Shown piece by piece: positions 1-11,900 of a stretch of DNA of 64,000 nt. How positions within the stretch are numbered: position 1 is the stretch's first letter; each line of letters begins with the position of its first letter. The notes under the pieces are model-generated. The model saw only the letters and a program-made list of their open reading frames with translations. It was not told the DNA's origin and made no database searches. The DNA lies in contig JAPTHN010000002.1 of NCBI GenBank assembly GCA_026936325.1, positions 14,424,142-14,488,141 of the forward strand. The letters run 5' to 3'. A program made the translations under genes and the position numbers. Source of the DNA: Platynereis dumerilii (Eukaryota > Annelida > Polychaeta > Phyllodocida > Nereididae).

Positions 1-419
1 CACTGAGCTTAAGCACACAGCTCCATTTAAAATTTCTGGAGGTGCCTTTGGAGTATTTGCCGTGAGCCCTAGGGACGGAGCGAGAGCTTCGGTGGCAGAC
101 AAGTGGCACTGCAGCTGGGAATAAGGAAGAGGCTGGCAGCATCATGATGTTCGGCAAACCCAGACTGATGTGGTGTAGCTGCAGAAGCTGCAGAAGCTAT
201 AGAGGCTGATGCTGTGGGACCCTGCTTGGGCTTTCTCTTCAGTTGCATCTGATGTGGTGCCCAAGTCTTGTCCTATCTCCCTCCAAGATCTAGACCTACC
301 TTTTTGTACCTTTTTGTAACACTCCTGTCTCAAGAAAAGATTGTATTGTCCGCCAGAGGGTTCATATATCTTGATAGATGGATAGAAAGATATGGTGAGT
401 GCAGCCCTCTAAGCCTAGT
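1..419. other. No gene recognised
   Basis: I see no supported gene here. A minus-strand open stretch at 142-333 contains a MADF/Myb-like phrase (SRSWREIGQDLGTT) followed by a frame change, so a decayed transposon-derived DNA-binding domain is possible but not supported. Short GATA-rich sequence lies near 370-400. Confidence 0.3.
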
Positions 420-660
420 TCTGGGCGCTCACAAGGGTTGATTGATGAGATGGGAGAGAGAGCAGGAGTCCTCAACATGTTACACATTTACCCCATGTGA
501 GGGATCTTTTGCTTGCCCAGCACAGACACTGATACAAGGGCCGCCAGTTTAACGTCTCATTCGAACGACATCCAGCTTGGATTTTGCTTGAAAAGGTTCA
601 CTGAAAAGACTTTCATCAGATAAGGCGGGAACTTTAAGCACTCAGCCACCCAGCTGCCTG
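420..660 (-). mobile_element. tRNA-derived SINE, family A, copy 1
   Basis: Read on the minus strand, the copy starts GGCAGCTGGGTGGCTGAGTG, like a tRNA A-box region. It continues through AGCAAAATCCAAGCTGGATG, GAATGAGACGTTAAA and AAAAGATCCC. The same blocks in the same order occur on the plus strand at 20,756-21,000, which makes this a dispersed family rather than unique DNA. The B-box part is poorly preserved. The GAGACGTTRAA and AAAAGATYCC blocks resemble SINE bodies widespread in marine invertebrates, from memory. Both ends are approximate. Confidence 0.6.
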
Positions 661-2884
661 ACTGAGATAGATTTATGCCACAGTGCGACCCTCCGAGATG
701 ATTTCTTGTTCATTTTGGTGTCTTAATTAATAACATAAGACGAGGGAGATTGATCAATTGAATCAGAAGAAGAGTGAGATTGAGCAATGGCTATTTTGAG
801 AAGATTGAGATTTATAAATGACTGTTACAAGCAAAGATTGGACAATTGCAATTAGAAAAAGAGTGAGGTTGATCAATCTATTGTGAATTGTGCACCCAGA
901 CAGACCAGTTACCTCCAATTTTAAAAAACCTACGGTGACAAAAAAAGCTTTTCTGGACAATGTCTTCCTATCACTTTTCAATGATATGCCAACACTGATT
1001 TGCAAACGATAGGTGTTTCTGACACATTCCCTTGTAGTTTCCCACAATAGCAAAGGTATCTCAGATTGGAATGGTTATTCTTGGCATATTTCAAGATTTC
1101 TCGGTTTCTTTAGATATGTGACGTCGATTAGTTTTATAAGGAATCCTAAAAGATTTGTATTGCTTTTCAATACAATCCCTATTTCTAATTTGCAAGGTAA
1201 GCTTTTCCAGCTGCAAACAATGTATAGAAAAGGCATCGTGTGAACCATGTGAAGTGTCACATCCACCGCAGCAAAACTGCAGATGGTGCATAAACTGCCA
1301 AACCTACCGCCGCGTTTCTTCAACTGATTGTGTAGCCAAGCCTGTTTTATCTCCATTATTGTAGCATTGACAGTTGACCTTTTAGTGTGATGAGCCGATC
1401 CAAAACCTTGCTAAAGCGCTGCCACGACATTGTGCCCTTGAACAATGCTGAAATGCTCCACTTCAACACATTATTAAATCGTAAAAACAAAATAATGAAA
1501 ATTTGATCTTGATGTCATTGGTTCTTTGTAGTTCTATTACTGTTCTATTCCATGCTGCATGTAGCCTGGTATGTGTATCCTGTTCATCACTTTTGAAATG
1601 TAACACTTCACAAGCTTAATCATGGCTGGTGATAGTAGGGAATTCGGGCATGCCATTGCCTGAAAATATTTAGATTTCAATGGAAATTTTTGAAGATGGT
1701 ACAGCATTTTCAAAACCAGCTTGTGATTTTCGTGACACCATTGACGTCTGTCCTTGATCACGGTGAAATTTTGCATCTGGTCCCGGGAAACATCCATTAT
1801 TTGTTAATTTCCTGGAAATTCAAATTTTTTCAGTCCTGATAATGATGACTCAATGAGGTTCTGAATAATTTGCAAAGTCATTTTGAATCTGAATATGTAA
1901 TACCGAGGTATTAGCTTCTTTAATGAATGCATCGTGTAACTGTCTGTTGTAGCATTGTAACAGTTTCTTGAATTGTTTTTTTATATCTCGAATCCTACTT
2001 CCTTGTTTTATTTTCAGTTTTGCCATTTACTCCTTCCTTTTGGGAATTTTGCCTTCAATGAAACTTGATGAATGAATAATGAGCTTTCATTTTGTCATAT
2101 AAAATGCATGATATGCTTTCACATTGTGAGAATGGCATTCCCCTCTTATCAGCTTACTCTTGTTATTATTGTTAGGGTTCTGTTATGAGCACAGGAAGCT
2201 CAATGAGCACAAATCCATAAGGTCTATAAGTAAGTTCAACAGTGTAATTATAGTAGGCCTATCAGCATTGTTAGGTATGATGTATCCATTCAAACAAAGG
2301 TGGGGGGGGGGGTCTTTCGGCCTCAGCATAGTACTTTTGACAATGTTCAAGCAAGTGAATATGAATAATACGACAAGGATGCAATAGCCTTTGCAACTGT
2401 CTTACTAACTTCTGGCAGGTTGTTCAATTGTTGGGATTCCTTGTTTAGATGCATGTACTGTCCTTTTGGAACTTTTTTTTGCAATTCTATGGGTGAATTT
2501 CTTGACTTGAGGCCATGTCTGCTACTGAAGTCTGAGGGGAAGTAAAACACAAACTCTCTCACTGCTAACTGAGGTCACGAGATCTCCTGCGCCCATATTT
2601 GTATAATAGTATACAATGAGAAATGATGGTAGCCTCTATTCCGGGAAAATAAAGCCTTTCTGAGTCACAGTTGTCCGTACCTTATCTATGCTGTGCTGAG
2701 AAAGCAGTAGCACATAGGAATGCTGATTGTGTGATTTCATGATTTTATTATGGCTCTGAAGGATGCTGGCAGCATTGGAGCTCCAGTTACTGTAACTGTC
2801 ATGAGCAGCTATGGATTCCACAGCCATGAATGCATTAAATGTATAATGTTCACATTTATTGTTATAACTTTCTGTTTGTTTCAG
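661..2884. other. Intron or upstream DNA of the USP gene, nothing recognised
   Basis: No exon of the USP gene could be identified here, so its catalytic Cys-box exons probably lie to the left of the window. The stretch holds a poly-G run near 2,300 and one TAGGCCTA octamer (2,254-2,261). The small open frames have no recognisable domain. Confidence 0.4.
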
Positions 2885-2988
2885 CAACTTGGTGTGGTGT
2901 TCAAACTGAGAGTGGTGGAGGGTCTACAGGAAAAGTGCTATCTGCCTTACGATGTGGAGCATCCGCTGTACATGCCAACCATTGACAA
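2885..2988 (+). CDS. USP exon (first exon visible)
   Basis: Acceptor tttgtttcag and donor AA/GTTAGT bound 34 codons plus two bases: [13 protein letters not shown] through [10 protein letters not shown]. The segment sits in the insert between USP subdomains. The end phase (2) matches the next exon at 9121. The intervening intron is 6.1 kb, and I cannot exclude another small exon inside it. Confidence 0.6.
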
Positions 2989-5900
2989 GTTAGTATCATA
3001 CATATCACAATCATTTGCTGTACACCTTTATATATATATATAATATATAATATATAATATATAATCTATAATGTGAGGTTATATCATGGGTGGGTGCAGT
3101 ACATCCCTAATACACTCCCCGAGACACCAGTGAATTCTTGAAACCACTTTATCCTGAATTCTTTTGCCTCTGTAGTTGCCGGGAAAGAAATTTTATATAG
3201 TAGTTCAGTATAATAATGTAATTTTGAGGGTAAATAAACTTCTTGTGTCTTGAAAGTTTATATCTAACCGTGCTTCTAAATATGATAGCCCTGAACTGGC
3301 TGAGGCTTGTAGATGCATTACCTTTTTAGCTTGTTTTCAACATACAATCATTATTTGTAAGGCAAAGTCCTTCCGTCTCCTTGTAGATCTGCTTGATAGC
3401 AGTGGTTGCTGTCTTTGTGGATAGTGACATCAGGCTACAAACTAAGGTCACAGTGAACTCACACAGTTACAGACCAGCAATCGCAATCTGAGATGAAGAA
3501 TAGCACTTTATGTCTGACTCTGCCGTTGGCTCTTGAGAATCCATTTAAGTTGAGCTCGACTGAAGACTCCTCGGGGGAGTTGCTTGGGTCTTAACCGTAA
3601 TCCTCGGTCTGAAACCTTAGTCTTACTACAACGTCTTGTATTTTTACCTTGCCTGATTCAAGCTACTGGGGTTCCGCAAGGGTCTATTCTTGGACCTTTA
3701 CTATTTATCATATATCTGAACGATCTTGTATATACTTGTGACCAATTTAAACGGTAGTTTATGCAGATGATACGGCATTATACACTTCGCTGGAAGCTTT
3801 TGACGTTACTGGCATTCTTTGGATAGTGCAATTAATGAAGAATTAGAAAAAATTAACACCTGGTTTAAGTTAAATAAGTTATCCTTGAATACGAGCAAAA
3901 CCAAAGCAATGATATTTCACACGAAACAGAAAAAAATTAGAACACCTATTCTGAACATAGAGAATAAACCAATAGAATTTGTGGAAGAGTTTAATTATTT
4001 AGGCATTATTTTTGACTCAAGTCTCAGTTGGAAACCTCATACAAATCATATAGCCAAGAAAATTGCAAAGACTAATGGAATAATGAATAAACTTAAGAAT
4101 TTTCTTCCTCAGAGTATCTTGTTATTACTGTATAACTCGTTGGTCCTACCATATTTGAATTATGGAATACTTGTCTGGGGAAGCCATGCTGAGAGACTTG
4201 GGAAAGTACAAAAACGTTCTGTCAGAATTGTAATGAATGCAAAATTTAATGCCCACACGGAACCTATTTTTAAGTCTCTTAGATTATTGAAAGTTACTGA
4301 TATTCTGCAATTGAATGAGTATAAATTCGTATATAGGCTTGAAAATCGAATGTTGCCGAAAATATTCCTAACTTCTGTCTTCACTAGAAACGTTGACATG
4401 CATAATTACAACACCAGGCATGCATATGCTTTCCGAATACCCCAGCAGAAGCATGATTTTGTCAAAAATAGTATTCGTTTTAGATTACCTGCTATCATAA
4501 ATAATGCTCCAATGAATTTCAAAAATAAGATACATACTCACAGTTTACAGGGTTTTGCAAAATACATCAAATTACAAATTATTCAGAACTATGAAAACTT
4601 GTGTAATATCCCATTATGCTATATATGTTTGAATACCTAGTTAATACCATGTAACAAAGGAATTTTGGTCTCTAAGCTACTTCTTAAAGTGCAAATTGTG
4701 CATTGCAAATTCTACAAGGATATAAAAAATAAGTTCAGAATCTGTTGACATGTGATTCTCATCAAATTTTATGAAATATTCTCAGATTCTTTGGACTTAC
4801 ATACTCCTCCAAATGTGCAATTACCTTTTCTGAAATATTGCTTTTATCCTAATGTCCTCATACTTTTGTTCTCATCATATTATATAATATATAATATATA
4901 ATATATATTTGGTTCTTCACCCAATATGCACTCATTGTACCATTGTTGCTTTGATTTTCTGTACGCTACTGTTTATTTTATTTCTTTAATGGATCTCTCT
5001 GAGATGATGATATGATCTTTTAATTTTTTTTTAGGGGGGGCATCTCGCCAGCGATAATTACTTGTCTTAGAGATGTCCTCCCTCTTTACTGTAACATAAC
5101 GTTTCAGAAAGAAATAAAATATCTTGAGTCTTGAGTCTTAGTCCGGTGAGAAGAGCAGAAGTCAAACGTACCAACCTAATTCAAGACTTAGTTTGCTATT
5201 GCTCAATAATGGCTGTATCAGAATAACTGATGACAGTTGAAATTTTGTTTGTAGTTGGACTACTGCTTAATTCAACACAGTAACTCATTCTTCAGTTTTA
5301 ACATGTCATAATTATTTGACTTTGCAATACTTGGATGGGGTATACTTTTGAAGACACCATGCTTTTTCCACAATCCGCACCTTAAACCTGGACATCAAAG
5401 CATTTGCAGTAGTGACAAGGAGAGAGATAACCAATTAAATACTTCAAGAATGTCAAGTTTTCTGTTTCTATAGGTGAATCCCAAAAAATGGGGGGAAAAA
5501 TTGAGTGATTTAGAACACACTTTGATGATGCTGTTATGTAGCTATTTTTAAATATACAAGTTTAATAGTTAATACAGTGTATTGTTATTAATGAAAGTCA
5601 AATCGGCAAGCTTATGTGAGACTTGGACATCAAAACCATTGAGCTTACGTATTAGTTAGAACCCCACAAAGAGGTGTCTAACTGACTTAGACATCATACA
5701 CTTCTTCTATTATACATTTTAACTTCGAATTTTTGCAAAATAAACAATAATTTGCTGTTCTTAACAGTGTTAATCCTTAGCAGGGCGCTAACATGCAAAA
5801 TTGTCAGTTAGATGCCGGCTTTTCCAATGGTATAAGTATCTTGGTGATGTCTAAATTGTTGTTAGATGTCATACGTTTGATACACTTGAAAATTGCCTTT

Positions 5901-8900
5901 GAAATTGCCTTCTGAAAACATTTAGCCCTGAAGAGCTGTCTGCATCTTAACCTCTTGCCCGTGGCTTGCTTTGGTAATGTGAAGCCTCATTGGAAACAAT
6001 CGCACAAATATTTGAACGAGCAAGGAATGCGGAATCGATTGGCAGAGTAAATGTTGCTGATCTCTTTGCTTTTGTTTCTTGTTGTTTTTGCGGAGCATAA
6101 AAATTAATGCTCTTGGGTTCTGCTTAGGAACGTCCGTTGTGTAATTCTCCACCGGCTGTTCATTTGATTCATTGGAGTGCTTATTTGTGTGTTTATTTGT
6201 GTGTTTATCCATGTAGTTTGCTGATGAATTGTATTTCTTGCCTTTCATGTTTTTCAGAGCACTGGGTGCCAACACTTCAGACCGTGGACCGCCTCATGTG
6301 AAATTGATAGCCGAATGGGACCAACAAACGAAGCTGTGGTAGATATCTTCTTCCTCATTTGTCTGGCAATCATATCCCTTAATTGCATTTGCCCATTCCT
6401 TTCTTCTGAGGATCGTATCAAATTCATCTTTCACAAATGTCTCCATCATTTTTCCCTGTGTGTCTTCCTGCAGTTCTCCTCTTGTTTTGAGGTAGTGTAA
6501 ATGTGTCTCATAACCTATTTCCTCACTGTCATTTTTCACATGGTGCTGTACTTTCTCGGTGCTCAATTGGTTAGGTTAGGTTAGGTATAATACTGATCGC
6601 AGGCCCTTTGAGGGCCTCTATGATCAGATCTTATTCGATGATATATGTACATATGATGCGATGACTTGGACGGAAAGCGAACATCAGAAATATGGACGGA
6701 TTGAACTTGTGATGAATAACGGAATATATATAGTTGAACTTGTGATGAATAACGGAATATATATAGTTGAATATAAAGTTGAAACCGGTATATAAGGATA
6801 TTTACAATATATACAGTTCGAGTTAAGTCTGTATATATTGTAAATATCCTTATATGCGTTATGTGAATATCCTTATATACCGGTTGACAGAGTGGATATC
6901 TATTATGAAATATGACTCTCATAATTAGACCTAATGTTACAATGAATATCATTATCCAAATATATAAAGTTGAAACCGGTATATATAAGGATATTTACAA
7001 TATATACAGTTCGAGTTAAGTCTGTATATATTGGTAGTAGGCTACTCTGGACTTTCAATCGCTAGGCCCGGGTTTTGATTGATTCTGGCCTGGTCACCTG
7101 GACTTTTGTTGGACAGCAGAACTCAATCATCCTTTGCATCATTGCTGTGTCCTCCTGTCCAGATTAGCCTACCAAAGTGTATCACACAACACTGTTAGTG
7201 TGTAGTGTACATATCTTATACTCTGCAGATTCGGAACAACTTTTGAGTTTCGTACTTGAACATTTTAGCATTGTGAACTCTTCTTCTGTTTCAAGAAGAG
7301 CATAATGAACCTGTGTCATAATAATCATAATGAGATCATAAGATTGTAAAATCGAACACCCTTTGTATTGGTGTCTATATATTCTCATAATGCTGGCTTC
7401 TCAGGCAATGAGAAGACCCCATCCATGGGGTAATGGTAAGACATTGTGGCTTCACCGCCAATCAAACTTTGTGCGTGGCAAGAAGTTGTGTTGGAAGGCT
7501 ACACTTACAGCGTCTGGCTATCATTGTGGTCGTGTAAATGTGAAGTTATTTGGAAATAGTTACAAATTCGCACAACTGGGGTGCTATAGCGTTGTCATTG
7601 CAGCCTCATTTCTCTTCCTCTTCACATAACGCATCATGGATGGGGTCATATTACATGATAACATTCATAATCATGGGCTGCAGGGAGTCGGGTGGTTATT
7701 GTTAGTCTACAGCTGCTCCTATTGACAGAGTGGATATCTATTATGAAATATGACTCTCATAATTAGACCTAATGTTACAATGAATATCATTCTGCGAAAA
7801 AGCTTACTATTTGCAAGGCCATAGTGAGCTGGATGAGCTGTTTGATTAGCATGGGATTATCCAAATTAATTTGCTCAGAGGGCTCATTGCCAGAGGCCCT
7901 GCCTCCGCCTGGTGGCTCTTGAAGATAGAAAGCCACCCGTTGCCACCACCCGTTGCTATGACCCGTTGCTATGAGGACATTCTATCAATTCCATAAATCT
8001 GCCAACCTTCTGTTCCCTGCATCAGCTGCATGCCATTAAACAAAGGCTGAAAATTGCGTAACACTTGGCAGTGGAGTTTAACCTCGCTGTGCTATGATTA
8101 AAGAGAACAATTTCATAACATCCGTACATCTTGCTGTTCCCCAATCAATCCCTTGTAATTGTAGTCTTTGTAGTTCTGAGGCACCATAAAAAAAGTATGA
8201 CGTGATTCAATCCATTACAATGTTTATTTCATGACTCCCGAGTCTCTCAGTATCAGAATATTCTGTTTGGTGACATTCTATTTTGGAACCTTCTGTCTGT
8301 GAGAATTATTTGAGAATTATAATCAATGTCAGTGTCGCTGCATTTTCCACACAGCACACAGGATGCAGTGAAATCAAATTTCCATCACTCACAGAAATTC
8401 TCTGAACTTTGGTATTTTTGTCGTGTTTGTGGCTTTGTGCTTCTGATCAGAAAATGGACTTGACAAAATGCCCGTCTTTTGTTGTTTCATTTGGATGCAT
8501 CAAGATATCAGTGTCAGACCCAAGTTGATCTGCCTTGGATGTGTCACAATTTTGTGTATAACTATCACATTTCACTCATGTAAATGTTCATAAATTGCCT
8601 GTGATCTTGGTGTTGTTTCGGCACAAATATTTGATCTCTGTTTGATCTTGAAGAGGAGTGCTACATCTGAAACGAGCTGCTTTTTTTCACGAAATGAATG
8701 TTTGGCCTGACATTTCTCATTGCTTTGATGGTCCTACGCAATGCTGACACTGGTGATGCTTCTGATCAAGTCTAAAAGAAGAGTGCCTGACTCCTGTTTT
8801 ATACTAAATTGTTTTGAAAGTTCAATGTTGTGTGTCCCTTCTAAACTGGAAATTTGTCTGCAAATCTTAGTGATTCTTAATTTCTCAGTCAATCATCTAC

Positions 8901-11900
8901 TTCTTCATTCACCCTGTCTATTAATTTTATTTTCTTTATCTGTTTGTTTTGTAATTCATCACCAAATAGTGAATCTAAATATATGTGTCTACAACTCTAC
9001 ATATGTGGACATGAGCCTTATTCTGACAAAGTTAGGTATTTATGTGAAATGGAATATGTGTGACATTGCATGTTTAAATTGTTTAAGTCGTTTGTTTTGT
9101 TTCTCTTTCCTAATTTGCAGTATGGTAAACACGGCAGATGAGAATGTGGAGGAACATGCCAGTGTACAGCAAGTGGACATGGCCTACCAACAGCCCGTGC
9201 TGGGAACACTTGAAGAGTGCTTCACTTTGTACACACAAGAAGAAAAGGTAATGCAAAGATTTATGTGTATATTTCATATTTAACTCAAATCGTATTTCCA
9301 AAGTTCTGTGGTAACGCTGTCATAGCTTCAGTAATTTAATATGACATGATGTCATTTGTGACTGTTATCTCCAGTGTACACTGTCAATAATAATTGAGGG
9401 CTTTGTTCTCTCAGCCTCTTTATGCTTCTTGGATTGTTTTACAAATTGCCCAAAAAAAGTATGGCCCATGTTTTGTTTTCATTGGTTGACAACAGTAGTA
9501 TATATATATATCTTTATTCATACACATGAATTGGATATCATGGTATACATTTGAAAAAATACAGATTAGTACAAGAAATACATTTAAAAGAACTATCAAA
9601 AATGTTGTTATACTAATGATAATTGTACAAAAATATATATTTAAAAATCAAAATAAACTACATGATTATGTTTATGATATACACAGATATGTGCAAAAGT
9701 TAAGCCTTTCATAGTCACTAAAAATTCCGCAGTCTGAGTTCTTCAGTTCATTGATTGCTGCCACCGTTGTGTGATCCTCATTGGTCACATGCCGGAAGGT
9801 TATTGTCTTTAACTGCACCAGATCGCTGATAATTTTCAGGCCTTTTTGTATATATTGTACATGTGAAAGTTTCTCAGTAGACTGTAGCCGGAGATTATCA
9901 GGCAAACTAGCATTCTTTTTCTCAAAATATTTTCAGAAAATATTGAATAGTGTCTTCTTTTAGCGTCCTGTTCTAGACAAGTCTGACTGCTTTTTACAAT
10001 TGTCCCGTAATCCTCAGGGAGTTATGTATAGTTGCAATGGAGGATTAGGTGTCTATGACTTCATCTAGAAAAATATGAATAACACAGTTCGTATATATAT
10101 GTGTCCTAGATGAGATGTTGCCAAAGCATTGTTTCACATCTTCCTTGCAAAATGGCAAAAAGGAAGCTGATTACTTTTTGACAAAGCGAGGCTTGTGAGA
10201 TTGATGATAGTCCACATATGGTAAGCTGTCATTCGCAGATTTCGCTAAGATTCATCATTGCCTTTAATACGAGCTGTGTCCTCTGTTTGATAGAGTGACT
10301 GTATAATCAAGTATCTCATGATTAATTGCTGTTCGGGGATAAAGTCTGCTAATCTCTCATTCCTTGTAAGACGCATAGTTCCTGGCTGACCTCAGGGCAG
10401 CGGTAGACCTTCCGCTCAGGATGTGATTAGTTCTGTTGTGTCATGTTCACTTAGGGAGAAAAAATCTGGTGTATGGAATTGACTTCATGTTTTATTATCA
10501 ATATTAGTCTTGAAGCCTTGATGCAAGTTGACCGTGTGATTGTGTGTCATGAGAGCGGAGATGTTGTTTCAATATCATGTTCTTGTGTTGTGGATTCCTT
10601 TGGTGGTTATGTCTTTAGCAACAAATTATGAATTTTTAATATCGAAGCGTGAGGCAATTGAGGTGCATAGGTCATGTTACACAAATATTAAATGCTTAAA
10701 TGCATGTGTCTTTATCTTAATTATCAAAATTTGACTTATATGAAGATATAAACTCAATGAACTTTGATTAAGGTCATCAGATCGTAGACTTAGTTATAAT
10801 GGTCCTGGGAGGTAGAAGTAATATTTTGAATTTGTGTTTCAGTTGGGAGGAGATGACGCCTGGCTGTGCCCTGCCTGCAAGAAGCGGCAACGAGGTGCTA
10901 CAAAGACGCTTAGCCTGTGGTCCCTGCCTGACGTTCTTGTGATTCACCTGAAGCGATTCAAACAGACGGACGAGGAGGTAGCCCTCACTGCTTGCTAATG
11001 TCGCTCATTGCAAATGATTTGGCTGCCACAGCCTTGCTGTAGTGCAATTAGGACCCATTAGTATTGGCAATTGCCGTGGACTAAATGCTGTTATTAACTT
11101 CTCTCTATCTCTCTTGCAGATGGGGGTGCGAAGGACAAAGTTGAATACACTAATTACATTCCCCATACAAGGTCTCGATATGAGTCAACATGCCACAAAA
11201 CGTAGCCATGGCAACCAGCACAATAGTGGCTGGTCACCATGGCGACTCAGCAAACATACTGGGACTTCCGCCAACGACTACTTGTATGATCTGTATGCAG
11301 TGTGCAACCATTATGGAAATATGCAAGGGGGACACTACACAGGTACACAATGGCCCTGATCCCGCTTGTTTCAATATTTTATATTCCCTGATCAGTGCAA
11401 TACATTAGATCCCATGTGGCCTTGCCCAAACAAATACCATACCCCAACAAAGCCCTCACGTCCCAAGTGAACCCCACTATTCTGCGATGTATATTTTGTG
11501 TTTGAACCAAAGTAATCTCCCGTTCATCATACTGTATTGAAATATTGTGGTGCAACATTAACTGTCCACTGTCCGGAATATAAGCAATAACAAGCTGTTT
11601 GTATTTATTAACCTATTTTTGATACAAAATCATTGATAGACTTAGTATAATATGCTGAAAATTGCTAAGGACTTGTGAACTTCATGAGAATATCAATGGG
11701 TTATTGAGTTTGATGTCAAGTCTGATCTAAACTCTTGTGACTTCAACTAACTTTAGTGTGTGTTTCTGCTTCCAGCCTACTGTCGCAACCCAGCCAACGA
11801 CAAGTGGTACGTGTTTGACGACAGCCAAGTGAAAGGGATAGCCGAGGACCAGACAGTGACGAAAGCGGCCTACTTGCTGTTCTACAGACGGCGGTCGGTC

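Noticed and set aside
142-333. MADF/Myb-like coding fragment
   Set aside because: Only one short phrase fits, then the frame breaks and the rest is not recognisable.
6294-6566. 90-codon minus-strand protein
   Set aside because: Plausible composition but no recognised domain, splice context or neighbour; kept only as a note.
6568-6586. Three TTAGG units resembling telomere repeat
   Set aside because: Only three units, internal, next to other duplications; deuterostome telomeres use TTAGGG.
8741-9283. 180-codon plus-strand gene
   Set aside because: It is intron read-through; only 9,121-9,247 has USP homology and splice sites.
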